From: a virus
Reading direction: 5' to 3' (one strand)
Length of the DNA: 25,613 nt
Virus record (IMG/VR): IMGVR_UViG_3300042544_003727
Coordinates: 1-25,613 of that record
Every line of letters begins with the position of its first letter. Positions within the stretch are counted from its first letter, which is position 1. Shown here piece by piece: positions 8,047-16,757 of the stretch. The notes beneath the pieces were generated by a model. It had not been told where the DNA came from and did no database searches. It saw only the letters and a program-made list of their open reading frames with translations. The translations under genes and the position numbers were made by a program.

Positions 8047-8910
8047 TTACTTTTTTAAAATTTGTGCAATTACATCCAAAACCTCATCCTTAGCCTTTTC
8101 ATAACGAGCTTTTGGTGCTGGTTTCTCACCAGGATTAGGGTTTCTCAAAGGATGTCCAGGTTTTTGTGGTCTTGTACTTGGTTTACCCGGTTTTGTTGTC
8201 GGTGACGTTTTTGGTTTTGATGGTGCAACTGCAGGTCCATCTTCATTAATATGTTTAATTAATTCAGCCTTAGTCATTCTTGGTGGGATATGTTTAGATA
8301 CTAATTCCATAATCTTGTTTTCTACAAACAAAGATAACGGATTTTTACCTTCCTTCAAAGATTTTTTTACATCTTTAACACATCTCTCATATTTGTTCTT
8401 TTCTTTGGCATTCCATAAATGTCTCTCCTGAGTACCGAATTCCTTACCTAACTGAGATGTACATATTGCCCATGGATTTGTTTTGTCCTTTCCCTTCTTT
8501 TTAGCTTCAGTAATATCTTTCTCTTTATTTATTTCAGCATTTCCATCATCATCAGTTCCATCGGGTGCTGGTACCTGAACAGGGTCTTGTGTTGTACCTC
8601 CCGCACTTTTGTCAGTTGCACTAACTTCACTGTCCGGTTGTTCTTTCATTTCACCTTCTGTCGGTGTAACTTTAACACCTGTTGGTGTTTTCTGCACTGT
8701 AACCTTTTTACCCGCAGCAACAGGAGGAAGAGTAACCCCTTTTTCAACATCCGCAGTAGGGATTTCATATGACGTTGTTGTTTTTTGTTGAATCGCTTCG
8801 TCAATTAGTCTTGAATGTAAAACATCGATTTGTGACTCTGACAATTTTGCAACTGTGTCTGGCTTTAATCCAACCTCTATTAATTCAAGGGCTTTCTTAT
8901 TAATTTTCAT
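8047..8910 (-). CDS. Pro/Lys-rich phage protein with NPWAICT motif
   Basis: This encodes 287 residues. The N-terminal helix (1-40) is followed by a long low-complexity linker (about 45-140) rich in Thr, Pro, Asp and Lys. A compact domain then starts NPWAICTSQLG and continues to KYERCVKDVKKSLKEG with two Cys (about 147-200). Next come a short helical hairpin (PPRMTKAELIKHI), a Pro/Lys/Thr linker and a final helix. The NPWAxCT...KYExCV pattern recurs in proteins of tailed phages in my recollection, but I know no function for it. The start overlaps the end of the 129-residue gene by 11 bases, which suggests translational coupling. It is probably a virion or assembly protein; this is inference from location. 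Confidence 0.65.
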   Translation of the reverse strand: MKINKKALELIEVGLKPDTVAKLSESQIDVLHSRLIDEAIQQKTTTSYEIPTADVEKGVTLPPVAAGKKVTVQKTPTGVKVTPTEGEMKEQPDSEVSATDKSAGGTTQDPVQVPAPDGTDDDGNAEINKEKDITEAKKKGKDKTNPWAICTSQLGKEFGTQERHLWNAKEKNKYERCVKDVKKSLKEGKNPLSLFVENKIMELVSKHIPPRMTKAELIKHINEDGPAVAPSKPKTSPTTKPGKPSTRPQKPGHPLRNPNPGEKPAPKARYEKAKDEVLDVIAQILKK

Positions 8911-9289
8911 ATACTTCTTTTTTGTCTATTGAAAGAATTATATCTTTCGAATACAATATGTCGTTTATTTCTTCTTCCGTTTGTCCAAACCTGAAAACCA
9001 TTCTATTTTCTTCTTCATCACTTTCCCAAGCCAACGCAACAACACCATCAACGGCATCTATCATACTAAAATAATCAGAGTTCTGAATTAACTCCAATTT
9101 TACATCGGTGTTTTTCAGAACTCCTACTCTTTTCACGTATTTTAATTCAGGTGGTTGAGGATAACCATTAGATGGTTTACTATCCCAATTCTCACCCCAA
9201 ACATCTTTTTTATCTGAAAAAATAAATTCATATAAATTATCACCTCTGAAGTTTGGACCAAGTCCATTAACATAGATTAGATAACTCAT
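8900..9289 (-). CDS. Small protein of unknown function
   Basis: This encodes 129 residues of mixed alpha/beta sequence with several aromatic residues: MSYLIYVNGLGPNFRGDNLY at the start, then a DAVDGVVALAW strand and a DKKEVYEN tail. I do not recognise a family. It overlaps its upstream neighbour by 4 bases and its downstream neighbour by 11, so the three are translated from one message. Its dense packing with terminase-proximal genes suggests a virion or assembly role, without sequence proof. Confidence 0.65.
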   Translation of the reverse strand: MSYLIYVNGLGPNFRGDNLYEFIFSDKKDVWGENWDSKPSNGYPQPPELKYVKRVGVLKNTDVKLELIQNSDYFSMIDAVDGVVALAWESDEEENRMVFRFGQTEEEINDILYSKDIILSIDKKEVYEN

Positions 9290-10659
9290 ACTAATAATCC
9301 TTCAGGTGAAATTTTTGTTTGTTTATTTCCATTTTCAAATACTAAATTCTTCTTGTTTGTTTTTCCAATGAAATTGAAACTCGCATTTTCCTCTAAGAAC
9401 TTTTCAGCAGCTAATTCTTGTTCAATAGTTTCAGAAAATTTCTTAACTGATTCCATAACCTTAACTACTTTAGTTTTCTTTTGAATTTGTCTTTTAGCGT
9501 TTTTCTCACTTGATACTCTCTTTTCTGATTCGTTTACTTCGAAATATTTTGATAAAACCTTATCTACTTTAGACTCTGAAAATAAATGATCTAATAAACT
9601 TTTCTCAGCCTTAGATTCTTCTGCTTCTTCCATTTCACCTTCGTTATTTGAACTACTTGTGAACATGTCAGAAACTTTATCCATAGCCTTGTCTGCAACA
9701 TAGCTCATAGCCATTTTTTCAAGAGCTGGTGCCACCGCCGCCTGCCATTGTTCTGTTTGTTCACCTTCTTCAGTTTCACCGAAACCTTGTTCAGTCGCCC
9801 CTGCATCTACCATGTCTGCATCATTTTCAACATCCATCATAGATTGGATATCTTCAACTTCAGTGTCATCAGTATAATCAGTACCGTCTTTGTCATCACC
9901 ACCTAAATCCATTTCATCAGATGGTTCAAACTTACCCACAATTTCTTCCTTATCTTCAGGTGATAAATCATTTATATCAACAGAAGAAAGAACCATATTG
10001 ATAACATACTTAATATCTTCAGAACTCATTTCTTGTTCTGATGCAAATTGTCTGATTTTTTGAGTTAACTTACCTGTTAACTTCTGAATTGTTTTGAACG
10101 TAACTTGTTCTTGATCCATTGGGTCTGATTCAACATCTACTTCAGTATCAACCGCTACGTCATCAACAGGTGTCTCAGCATCTGGCATTGGCTCCTCAGC
10201 CGCTGGTAATTCAGGTTCAGGAAGACTTGGTGCAACAGGTGCTTCTGCAGGAGGTGCCGGAATATCTTCAACTGGTGGTTGAGGCGTCTTTAAAACAAAC
10301 TTTTTTTGTTCACCAAATAAAGAAAGTTCTTCTTCATTTCCTACAACAGAATTATTTTCTTTTATCATCAAGTTAAGTTTTCTTAATGCTTGAGAATAGC
10401 TTGAAAAATATTTTCTATTTTTCATTGGCTCAATATAATCTGATTGGCCTTCATTTACAACTTGCTTGATGATGTAACCTTGTCTTTCTTTTACGATTCC
10501 GTATTGATTACCATCCGCAAATGTGATGTTATATTCTGTAGAAGATTTTTCATTGTTGGATTGAGAATTTGCTTCTCTATAGTTAGCAATTTCCATGATT
10601 CTTTTAATCTTATCTAATCCGTCCAATTTTTCACTTCCTAATGGTCTGATGTCTGCCAT
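9286..10659 (-). CDS. Large acidic protein of unknown function in head/tail operon
   Basis: This encodes 457 residues. The N-terminal part (about 40-105) looks like a small folded domain (NITFADGNQYGIVKERQGYII and the following helix). A Pro/Ala/Glu/Val linker spans about 125-180. A helical segment follows (TFKTIQKLTGKLTQKIRQF, then EDIKYVINMVLSSVDINDLSPED). An acidic Asp/Glu/Met/Thr stretch covers about 250-300. The C-terminal helical region is Lys-rich and ends FNFIGKTNKKNLVFENGNKQ, with EGLLV as the last residues. No catalytic motif is visible. It heads the tight series of five genes ending in terminase, overlapping the next by 4 bases. Such acidic multi-linker proteins are common among phage structural and scaffold proteins, but I cannot name this one. 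Confidence 0.65.
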   Translation of the reverse strand: MADIRPLGSEKLDGLDKIKRIMEIANYREANSQSNNEKSSTEYNITFADGNQYGIVKERQGYIIKQVVNEGQSDYIEPMKNRKYFSSYSQALRKLNLMIKENNSVVGNEEELSLFGEQKKFVLKTPQPPVEDIPAPPAEAPVAPSLPEPELPAAEEPMPDAETPVDDVAVDTEVDVESDPMDQEQVTFKTIQKLTGKLTQKIRQFASEQEMSSEDIKYVINMVLSSVDINDLSPEDKEEIVGKFEPSDEMDLGGDDKDGTDYTDDTEVEDIQSMMDVENDADMVDAGATEQGFGETEEGEQTEQWQAAVAPALEKMAMSYVADKAMDKVSDMFTSSSNNEGEMEEAEESKAEKSLLDHLFSESKVDKVLSKYFEVNESEKRVSSEKNAKRQIQKKTKVVKVMESVKKFSETIEQELAAEKFLEENASFNFIGKTNKKNLVFENGNKQTKISPEGLLV

Positions 10660-10678
10660 GTTATTTCTATTTAATTTT

Positions 10679-11503
10679 TTAATTATTTAATCCGTCGAAA
10701 CCTCCAAGTCTAATTGCGCTTTTATCATATACAGTTCCTCTTTCATCTCCAATCATTGCTTGATTCGCGGGTCTTGGTAACGGTCCATTACTTGGGTCAT
10801 AAGTTCCTCCACTATAAGATCCAAACATTTCGTCTGTAAATTCATAATAAGAGTTAGCGTAGAATGTACCAAATTCTGTTGGGGTAGGTGTTGGTGTTGG
10901 CGTCTCAGTTGGTGTAACACTTTGTGTTGGTGTTGGTGTTACTGCCGCAGTTCCAGTTGGTGTTGGAGTAACTCCTGCAGTTCCTGTTTGTGTTGGTGTT
11001 GGTGTTTTAGTTGTTGTTACCGAAGGTGTTGGAGTAGCACTTGATGTAACACTCGGTGTTGGTGAACTAGTTGGCGTAACAGATGGTGTACTTGTTGCAG
11101 ATGCTGTGATACTTGGTGTTGGTGTTACAGTTTTTGTTGGCGTTAAAGTTGGTGATGCTGTGATACTTGGTGTTGGTGTTGGTGTTGAAGATTTTGTTGG
11201 TGTAACTGTCGCAGTTGATGTTACTGTTGGTGTGACTGTTGCAGTTGTTGTTACTGTCGGTGTTGGTGTTACCACTGCTTGACAAGTAACACAATCACCA
11301 TAATTTGATGACATATAACTTACAACGTCTGTTCCGTCTCCTGGTTCTGCAGTGTCTAAAATTTCATAACAACCTTCAGTTGTTGCACCCGTGAATCTTA
11401 AAAAATAGTTTCCTCCAACAGTAGGTAATGAACTACTATTGAAATCAACGTTGATCGATGCTCCGCCGACACAGGGTCCTATCAAATATGTAACTAATGC
11501 CAT
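10679..11503 (-). CDS. Thr/Pro-repeat surface-type phage protein
   Basis: This encodes 274 residues in three parts. Residues 1-77 form a small beta-rich domain with four or more Cys ([20 protein letters not shown]). Residues 78 to about 209 are a mucin-like low-complexity rod made almost wholly of Thr, Pro, Ser, Val and Ala, with recurring units such as VTPTPT and PSITAS. Residues about 210-274 form a second small domain rich in Tyr, Gly and Asp that ends [10 protein letters not shown]. No signal peptide is visible. Two small domains joined by an extended rod suggest a virion-surface fibre, head decoration or spike linker. This is inference; I know no exact family. An exact TATTTATA lies 13 bases before the ATG. 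Confidence 0.7.
   Translation of the reverse strand: MALVTYLIGPCVGGASINVDFNSSSLPTVGGNYFLRFTGATTEGCYEILDTAEPGDGTDVVSYMSSNYGDCVTCQAVVTPTPTVTTTATVTPTVTSTATVTPTKSSTPTPTPSITASPTLTPTKTVTPTPSITASATSTPSVTPTSSPTPSVTSSATPTPSVTTTKTPTPTQTGTAGVTPTPTGTAAVTPTPTQSVTPTETPTPTPTPTEFGTFYANSYYEFTDEMFGSYSGGTYDPSNGPLPRPANQAMIGDERGTVYDKSAIRLGGFDGLNN
10876..11272 (-). repeat. In-frame Thr/Pro-coding tandem repeat
   Basis: About 400 bases of degenerate 6- and 12-base units, reading GTTGGTGTTGGTGTTAC-like on the plus strand and Thr-Pro-Thr-Pro-Thr-Val-like in the protein. Units vary but keep frame, so the repeat is constrained at protein level. Such DNA is prone to gain or loss of units. Confidence 0.85.
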
Positions 11504-11516
11504 TTAATTTTTTCTT

Positions 11517-11524
11517 TATAAATA
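11517..11524 (-). promoter_or_regulatory. TATTTATA element upstream of the Thr/Pro-repeat protein
   Basis: Exact TATTTATA on the gene strand, 13 bases before the ATG and within the 46-base gap after the lysin gene. Confidence 0.45.
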
Positions 11525-11549
11525 TACGTTCCTTAAGAATAATTTTATT

Positions 11550-13553
11550 TTATGCGAGGCTTTTGATGTTTGGAGAAGACCCTGACTCGTAAGACTTTAC
11601 AACTTTGGCAACTAAATTACCCGTTCCCCACGTTTTAAGTGAAGGACATTTTGCAATTTGTGCTGCCCCTATATCATTTTTCAATCCGTTAACAATACAA
11701 TCGTAGAACCCATTTCTCAAAGTCTTTAGTGTTGCAATCATACCGTCCTCCAAAGAAGAGTAGTGTTGTACACCATCGGAATTCATCTTAGTTGATCCTG
11801 GTCTTTTCCATGTAGTGTTGAATGGGTTGTATTTTCCTCCTCTACCTTCAGCTTGTCTCCAAGCATATAGAAACTTCAAATTTTCTGAAGTTACAGGTGC
11901 ACCTAATTCAGTTAATAATCTTTCATAGAAATTTTTATCTGTAATATTTCCCGTGTCAATTTCTTTGTTTTTTTGGATTTTTGACAAATCATCGTCAGAA
12001 AACTTTCTAATCACTAACATAGCAGTCAAATACCTTAAATCAAACCCATCTATTTTTCCATCACTTGTTAAGCTCACAGACTTTTGAAATTCTTTTGTTG
12101 CGGTTTCAGTTTCAGGACCAAATTTTCCATCCACACCCCATTTTGGTAATGAAAACCCTAAAAATTGTAAGGCAGTTTGTATTGCTTCTACGTCTTTATC
12201 ATATGTAATTTTACCTGGAGAGTATGAAACACTTTTATTAGATTCTGCCATTCTCATCAATTCTTGAATAAATTTTGAGTCTCCAACCAAATCTGATATT
12301 TCACTATCTTCACTGAATTTTCTTCCGTATTTACCTAATCTTTGACCTTTAGCACATTTAAGTGAACCATCATCATTTAAGAATTCACGAATATTATGTC
12401 CTGATTCAATTCCTATATGTACGTGGTCGTAAGAACTACCAGGGAAATCCATAACATATCCAATTAATTGTCCGCATTCGATCTTGTCCCCTTTTCTAAC
12501 TTTAACACCTTGTAAATGTGTGTAATAAATGTCAGGTAAACCACCGTCACTATCTACTGTAAAACTTTGTCCGTATAATTTCTTTCCACCTCTTTTGATT
12601 ACATCTGAACCGTAATCTGAAAAAGTTTGAACAGTTCCACCGGCTAACGCAAAAACAGGATCTCCAATTGATGCTTTGATATCCCAGGCATTACTCGAAT
12701 GCCAACCACTTTGTCCTCCATGAGCTCCGTCTTGTGGAATTGTCATATTGCTACCACCTAATAAATGATTACTATCAAACTCATTCAAATGTTTTTTTAT
12801 AGATTCTGATAGAAATTGTTCGATAGATAATTTTTTGTCCATATAGTTGTTATAAGTGTTGAATAATTTTTCAATCATTCCATTTCTTCTTAAGAATTTG
12901 AATGTCAAATTTTCATAGGATAATTCACCCTCTTTATCCAACCCTGACTTTCTGTATTCTTTTAGTTTATCTTTTAAATCGTCAATTTTCTTTTTTCCTT
13001 TTTCTAACTCATCTCCCTTTAATTCTTCTAAAGCATTCTCGATCTTTTCGTTCCAGTTCTTAACCTTATCTTCTATTATCGATTTATCTATTTTAGCCTT
13101 TAATTTCTCAGGTTGATTAATCCATTTGTTTTCCATCACAGAATAAACCCCTGAGCTTTCGTGTTTCTCTTCTGAACCTTGGGCATACAATTCAACATCA
13201 TATCCGAAAATCTTGATGTCGTGTTTGTCGTTGAAAACTTGTTTCTTTAGATTGAAAATTTCTTTATAAGTTTCTTCTTCCTTTCCGAATTTTTTAAGGT
13301 CTACTATGATGTGTAAATCAAAGTCAGAATATTCAGACCAATTAAAGTTGGCTAGTGACCCTGTTAGAGTAATATCTTCCACGAAAGCATCATCTCCAAG
13401 ATAATCGATAAATTCGTTGGCAATCTTCATTAAACCATTCTTAACCTTTGGTTTCATTTTTGCCTTTTTGGGATCTTCTGGATTATCCCATATTTTTGGA
13501 TTAAGAGTGTCTCTAAGATTGAAACTATCTAATATTTTCTGAAAATTGCTCAT
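11550..13553 (-). CDS. Multidomain cell-wall hydrolase with nucleotidyltransferase-like N-terminus
   Basis: This encodes 667 residues in at least four parts. First (about 40-125) is a Pol-beta-type nucleotidyltransferase-like domain with GSLAN (65-69), SDFDLHI (Asp77, Asp79) and a third carboxylate in DVELY (119-123). Second is a helical Lys/Glu-rich region (about 145-255). Third (about 268-390) is an M23/LytM metallopeptidase with the pattern GWHSSNAWDI (His284, Asp290), a YTHL segment and HVHIGI (His376, His378). Fourth is a peptidoglycan-binding repeat (about 450-520; GVDGKFGPETETATKEFQ), then a lysozyme/transglycosylase-like tail starting near YAWRQAEGRGGKYNPFNTT. It should cut peptide and perhaps glycan bonds of the wall, either as an endolysin or as a tail-associated enzyme. 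No signal peptide is seen. A TATTTATA sits 4 bases before the ATG. Confidence 0.85.
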   Translation of the reverse strand: MSNFQKILDSFNLRDTLNPKIWDNPEDPKKAKMKPKVKNGLMKIANEFIDYLGDDAFVEDITLTGSLANFNWSEYSDFDLHIIVDLKKFGKEEETYKEIFNLKKQVFNDKHDIKIFGYDVELYAQGSEEKHESSGVYSVMENKWINQPEKLKAKIDKSIIEDKVKNWNEKIENALEELKGDELEKGKKKIDDLKDKLKEYRKSGLDKEGELSYENLTFKFLRRNGMIEKLFNTYNNYMDKKLSIEQFLSESIKKHLNEFDSNHLLGGSNMTIPQDGAHGGQSGWHSSNAWDIKASIGDPVFALAGGTVQTFSDYGSDVIKRGGKKLYGQSFTVDSDGGLPDIYYTHLQGVKVRKGDKIECGQLIGYVMDFPGSSYDHVHIGIESGHNIREFLNDDGSLKCAKGQRLGKYGRKFSEDSEISDLVGDSKFIQELMRMAESNKSVSYSPGKITYDKDVEAIQTALQFLGFSLPKWGVDGKFGPETETATKEFQKSVSLTSDGKIDGFDLRYLTAMLVIRKFSDDDLSKIQKNKEIDTGNITDKNFYERLLTELGAPVTSENLKFLYAWRQAEGRGGKYNPFNTTWKRPGSTKMNSDGVQHYSSLEDGMIATLKTLRNGFYDCIVNGLKNDIGAAQIAKCPSLKTWGTGNLVAKVVKSYESGSSPNIKSLA

Positions 13554-13557
13554 CAGA

Positions 13558-13565
13558 TATAAATA
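13558..13565 (-). promoter_or_regulatory. TATTTATA element 4 bases before the lysin start
   Basis: Exact TATTTATA on the gene strand, only 4 bases before the ATG. A short hairpin (ACTCT/AGAGT) precedes it. If the element is a -10 box, the transcript would be leaderless. Confidence 0.4.
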
Positions 13566-13574
13566 CTCTGTGTA

Positions 13575-13817
13575 TTAGAGTTTTTTATATTGATACTTCT
13601 TTGATATGTCTGTTGTAAAAAATTTACCTTGTGATTCAGACATTCTGAATTTGGTATAAACTGCGTGAGGTACGTCTTTATATTCGTAAACAAGACCGTT
13701 ATTGAATTCACAGACCATTAATTTTGTTTCTGTGTCGTATTCTGTTTTCTTGATATTGGAAGACTTAATTTCATTAATAATCTTCGTCCCATTTATCGTT
13801 TCCTTGATTATCGCCAT
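13575..13817 (-). CDS. KTSC-domain protein
   Basis: This 80-residue protein consists almost wholly of a KTSC domain, named for its resemblance to a lysyl-tRNA synthetase C-terminal segment. It shows the usual order: a Ser/Asn-Ile start (KSSNIKKTEYD), a strand LMVCEFNNGLVYEYKDVP, a VYTKF helix, then SQGKFFTTDISKKY. KTSC proteins are small and widespread in phages and bacteria, and their role is not settled. The gene starts within the end of the 112-residue gene (44-base overlap in another frame), so the pair is likely co-transcribed and translationally coupled. Confidence 0.85.
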   Translation of the reverse strand: MAIIKETINGTKIINEIKSSNIKKTEYDTETKLMVCEFNNGLVYEYKDVPHAVYTKFRMSESQGKFFTTDISKKYQYKKL

Positions 13818-14112
13818 TTTCTTTTAGTGGTGTTAAGTCGTTAATTTTTTGAAAAAAAGATAAGATATAGTCATTATATTTCTTTTCATCAACATCAAAA
13901 CCATAATTATTAACCTTCTTAAGTAAAGCATGGTTTAATGCGGCAATATTAATTCTGAGATTATGCATCTTATTCGTATATGTTTTAGGTCTTTCCAATT
14001 CCTTTTCAGTAAAACCTAATTCTTGGAAATGCATTCTCAATTCGAGATACATGTCAAGTATCTCTCTAAGTTCTTTCATCTCACCTAAAAAAAATTTCCA
14101 ATCTTTTGCCAT
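13774..14112 (-). CDS. Small helical protein of unknown function
   Basis: This encodes 112 residues, mostly helical (KFFLGEMKELREILDMYLEL, then RINIAALNHALLKK), with a charged Asp/Asn/Gly tail. I do not recognise a family. It overlaps the KTSC gene by 44 bases. The start lies 3 bases after a TATTTATT element, directly downstream of the Hsp20 terminator, an arrangement repeated elsewhere in this window. The overlapping tail is hydrophilic and may be dispensable for folding. Confidence 0.65.
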   Translation of the reverse strand: MAKDWKFFLGEMKELREILDMYLELRMHFQELGFTEKELERPKTYTNKMHNLRINIAALNHALLKKVNNYGFDVDEKKYNDYILSFFQKINDLTPLKENGDNQGNDKWDEDY

Positions 14113-14115
14113 ATC

Positions 14116-14123
14116 AATAAATA
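14116..14123 (-). promoter_or_regulatory. TATTTATT element 3 bases before the helical protein
   Basis: TATTTATT (one mismatch to TATTTATA) on the gene strand, followed by GAT and the ATG. It immediately follows the tail of the Hsp20 terminator hairpin. Confidence 0.4.
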
Positions 14124-14126
14124 CAA

Positions 14127-14150
14127 ATCCCCCACCATTTGGCGAGGGAT
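14127..14150 (-). terminator. Intrinsic terminator after the Hsp20 gene
   Basis: On the minus strand the arms ATCCCTCGCC and GGTGGGGGAT form a 10-bp stem (with G-T pairs) around the loop AAAT, followed by TTTGTATTTATT. The stem is very like those after the Clp and receptor genes. Confidence 0.85.
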
Positions 14151-14174
14151 CTGATCTTGTATGAGCTTACATTA

Positions 14175-14570
14175 TTAAAGAAGACTAATTTTTTTCTTTT
14201 CTTGTTTCTTGAAACCAGGAATAAACACAGTCAATAATCCATCTTCGATTGTTGCTTCAATTAATTCAGCATTATATTCTGTACCAAGTTTAAATTGTTT
14301 GTGGATTGATTTGGAAACTTCTTCACCATTAATTTTATATGTTCGGTTTCCTTCAATTGTCATAACACCACTTTCAATTTCCACCTTAAGGTTTGTTTTA
14401 TTAAATCCTGGAGCCTCGAAGAAAAGATATGCACCATCTTTTGTTTGGTTTACTTCATAGTTATTCTCTTCTTCCTTACCTTTGGTAATAACTGATGTTT
14501 TGTAATAAGAGTTTGGATTATTACCGAATACTCTTTCGAAAATACTGTCTAAATCTGAACCGTAAATCAT
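14175..14570 (-). CDS. Small heat shock protein (Hsp20/alpha-crystallin)
   Basis: This 131-residue protein carries an alpha-crystallin domain over about 38-131: NYEVNQTKDGAYLFFEAPGF, NLKVEIESGVMTIEGNRTY, then the FKLGTEYNAELIEATIEDGLLTVFIP strands. It ends KKISLL, with an I-x-L-like end that in this family helps oligomer contacts. Small Hsps hold unfolded proteins in a refoldable state and work with AAA unfoldases. The N-terminal arm is short (MIYGSDLDSIFERVFG). It is transcribed away from the Clp unfoldase gene across a 171-base intergenic region and is followed by its own terminator. T4-like phages of cyanobacteria also carry Hsp20 genes, so the gene alone is not unusual. Confidence 0.93.
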   Translation of the reverse strand: MIYGSDLDSIFERVFGNNPNSYYKTSVITKGKEEENNYEVNQTKDGAYLFFEAPGFNKTNLKVEIESGVMTIEGNRTYKINGEEVSKSIHKQFKLGTEYNAELIEATIEDGLLTVFIPGFKKQEKKKISLL

Positions 14571-14645
14571 AGTTTTAATTTTTGTTTTTTAAAATTTATT
14601 ATTTATTATAATCAGAATCAAGTTTGATGCCGTCAGTCATATTAC

Positions 14646-14698
14646 GACAAAATGACATATGAAAAAATAAATCACTGACAATTTGACAATAAATTTGT
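14646..14698. promoter_or_regulatory. Paired GACA-N4-GACA repeats between Hsp20 and Clp genes
   Basis: GACA occurs at 14646, 14654, 14687 and 14695, giving two GACA-N4-GACA units 41 bases apart, close to four helical turns. The second includes a perfect TTGACA (14693-14698), which could be a -35 hexamer for the Clp gene, but no good -10 lies 17 bases on. A shared regulatory site for the divergent chaperone genes is a guess from placement. Confidence 0.3.
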
Positions 14699-14741
14699 TT
14701 ATGTCCAAATTTTGATACACCTTTGTTAAAATTTATAAATT

Positions 14742-16751
14742 ATGAATGACCTACTCGATGACGATGACAAAATGATGAGCAAAAAGAAATCTCAATCTGA
14801 TAGTTCAACCCCAGTGTTGGATAACTTCAGTAGAGATTTAATTAAATTAGCAGAACAAGGTAAACTTGATCCTGTTATTGGACGTGATAAAGAAATCATC
14901 CGTATTGCACAGATTCTTTCTCGTAGGAAAAAGAATAACCCAATTATTATCGGTGAACCAGGTTGTGGTAAGACCGCAATTGTAGAAGGACTTGCAATGA
15001 AAATCTACAACGGGGATTGTCCTAAAAATTTGATGGACAAAAGAATTGTTAACTTGGACATCAACTCAATAGTAGCCGGTACAAAGTATCGTGGACAATT
15101 TGAAGAGAGATTGAAAGTAATCATTGAAGAACTTCAAGCTAATCCAAATATTGTAGTATTCATTGATGAGATCCACACAATAGTTGGTGCAGGAAATGCT
15201 TCAGGATCTTTGGACGCATCTAACATTTTCAAACCAGCACTTTCTCGTGGTGAAATTCAATGTATCGGTGCAACCACTCTAAATGAGTATAGAACAAATT
15301 TCGAAAAGGACGGGGCACTTGAAAGACGTTTCCAAAAAGTTGTTGTAGATGGTGCGACAAAAGAAGAAACATTCCAAATTCTTCTTAACTCAAAAGAGAA
15401 ATACGAAACCTTCCATAAAGTATCTTACACTAATGAAGTATTGGATGCTTGTGTTAAACTTGCAGATAGATACATCACGGATCGTGAATTCCCTGATAAG
15501 GCATTTGATATCTTAGATGAAGTTGGTGCTCGTTGTCAACTGGAAATGAAAGTACCACAGGCAATCGAGGAGCTAAAACAAAAGGCTGCGGAAATCAAAC
15601 AACAAAAGTTGGACGTTGTTAAGAAACAAAACTATGAGCAAGCAGCTGAGTTAAGAGACAAAGAAAGAAAAATCATCGTTAAACTTGAAGACGCCAAGAA
15701 GAAATTCGAAGAAGAGATGAATCTTTCAAAACGTGAAGTTTCTTTGGAGTTGGTTTATGACGTTGTTTCAACAATGACAAAGATTCCAGTATCTAAGATG
15801 TCAATTGATGATACCAAGGCTCTTGTTAACCTTGATAAAATTCTTCAAGAGAAAGTTATTGGTCAAGATGAAGCAGTTCTCAAAATTGCAAAATCGATTC
15901 GTAGAAACCGTATCGGAATCAAAGATCCAAATAGACCAATTGGTTCATTCATCTTTTTAGGATCAACAGGTGTTGGTAAGACTCACTTGGCAAAACAATT
16001 GGCAAAAGAAATTTTCGGTACTGAAGATTCTTTAATCCGTGTAGATATGAGTGAATACCAAGAAAAACACACCATCTCCAAATTGGTTGGAGCTCCTCCA
16101 GGTTACGTTGGGTATGATGAGGGTGGTCAACTTACTGAACAAGTTAAGAACAAACCATACTCAGTAATTCTATTCGATGAAGTAGAAAAGGCTCACAGAG
16201 ATATATTCTCAGTTTTACTTCAGATCATGGATGACGGTCATGTTACAGATAGTTTAGGAAGAAAGATTAATTTCCGTAATACTTTGATTATCATGACATC
16301 TAATCTTGGTGTTAAGAAACTTCAAGACTTTGGTACAGGTATTGGGTTTGGTTCTTCCAAATACAGTAATGATGAAAAGAAAAAAGATGTTCTTATGAAA
16401 GAACTTAAAAATTTCTTCTCACCTGAATTCCTTAACCGTATTGATGATGTTATTACATTCAACAGCTTGAAAGGTGATGATATCAACAAAATCGCTGAGA
16501 TTGAAATCAAGAAATTGATGGTTCGTTTAAACGAAATGAACTATAAGATTTCATATGATCAAACATTAGTTGATTTCATTTCAAAAGTAGGATATGATGA
16601 ACTTTACGGAGCAAGACCTTTGAAGAGAGCAATTCAAGATAAAGTTGAAGATTTATTGTCCGAAGAAGTTCTTAAAGGAACTATCGAAGAAAACAAAAAC
16701 TATAAAGTAATTGTTGACGGAGAAGAGGTTAAGATTAAAAAGACAAGATAA
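14742..16751 (+). CDS. ClpA/ClpC-type double AAA+ protein unfoldase
   Basis: This encodes 669 residues. The first AAA module has Walker A GEPGCGKT (71-78) and Walker [10 protein letters not shown] (about 139-147). A short UVR-like middle segment follows ([14 protein letters not shown], about 295-310). The second module has Walker A GSTGVGKT (about 407-415), Walker [12 protein letters not shown] and the sensor-2 block [10 protein letters not shown]. It lacks the roughly 145-residue N-terminal adaptor domain of ClpA/ClpC; a short Asp-rich leader replaces it. The middle domain is far shorter than that of ClpB, so it is not a disaggregase of that type. A TGIGFG loop near residue 533 matches the IGF-type tripeptide by which Clp unfoldases dock on ClpP, so it may use host ClpP (inference). 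It diverges from Hsp20 and ends in a strong terminator. Confidence 0.93.
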   Translation: MNDLLDDDDKMMSKKKSQSDSSTPVLDNFSRDLIKLAEQGKLDPVIGRDKEIIRIAQILSRRKKNNPIIIGEPGCGKTAIVEGLAMKIYNGDCPKNLMDKRIVNLDINSIVAGTKYRGQFEERLKVIIEELQANPNIVVFIDEIHTIVGAGNASGSLDASNIFKPALSRGEIQCIGATTLNEYRTNFEKDGALERRFQKVVVDGATKEETFQILLNSKEKYETFHKVSYTNEVLDACVKLADRYITDREFPDKAFDILDEVGARCQLEMKVPQAIEELKQKAAEIKQQKLDVVKKQNYEQAAELRDKERKIIVKLEDAKKKFEEEMNLSKREVSLELVYDVVSTMTKIPVSKMSIDDTKALVNLDKILQEKVIGQDEAVLKIAKSIRRNRIGIKDPNRPIGSFIFLGSTGVGKTHLAKQLAKEIFGTEDSLIRVDMSEYQEKHTISKLVGAPPGYVGYDEGGQLTEQVKNKPYSVILFDEVEKAHRDIFSVLLQIMDDGHVTDSLGRKINFRNTLIIMTSNLGVKKLQDFGTGIGFGSSKYSNDEKKKDVLMKELKNFFSPEFLNRIDDVITFNSLKGDDINKIAEIEIKKLMVRLNEMNYKISYDQTLVDFISKVGYDELYGARPLKRAIQDKVEDLLSEEVLKGTIEENKNYKVIVDGEEVKIKKTR

Positions 16752-16757
16752 AATTCG

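Noticed and set aside
10876-11272. CRISPR-like array
   Set aside because: Repeats are short, degenerate and in frame with no unique spacers; they encode the Thr/Pro rod.
11067-11294. Minus-strand Asn/Thr-rich frame inside the repeat protein
   Set aside because: It is an out-of-frame shadow of the tandem repeat.
14693-14741. Standard promoter for the Clp gene from TTGACA
   Set aside because: No good -10 hexamer lies 16-18 bases downstream; TAAATTTG matches the Bacteroidota -7 pattern, but there is no TTG at the expected distance upstream.
14571-14741. CIRCE heat-shock operator
   Set aside because: No TTAGCACTC-N9-GAGTGCTAA-like inverted repeat is present.
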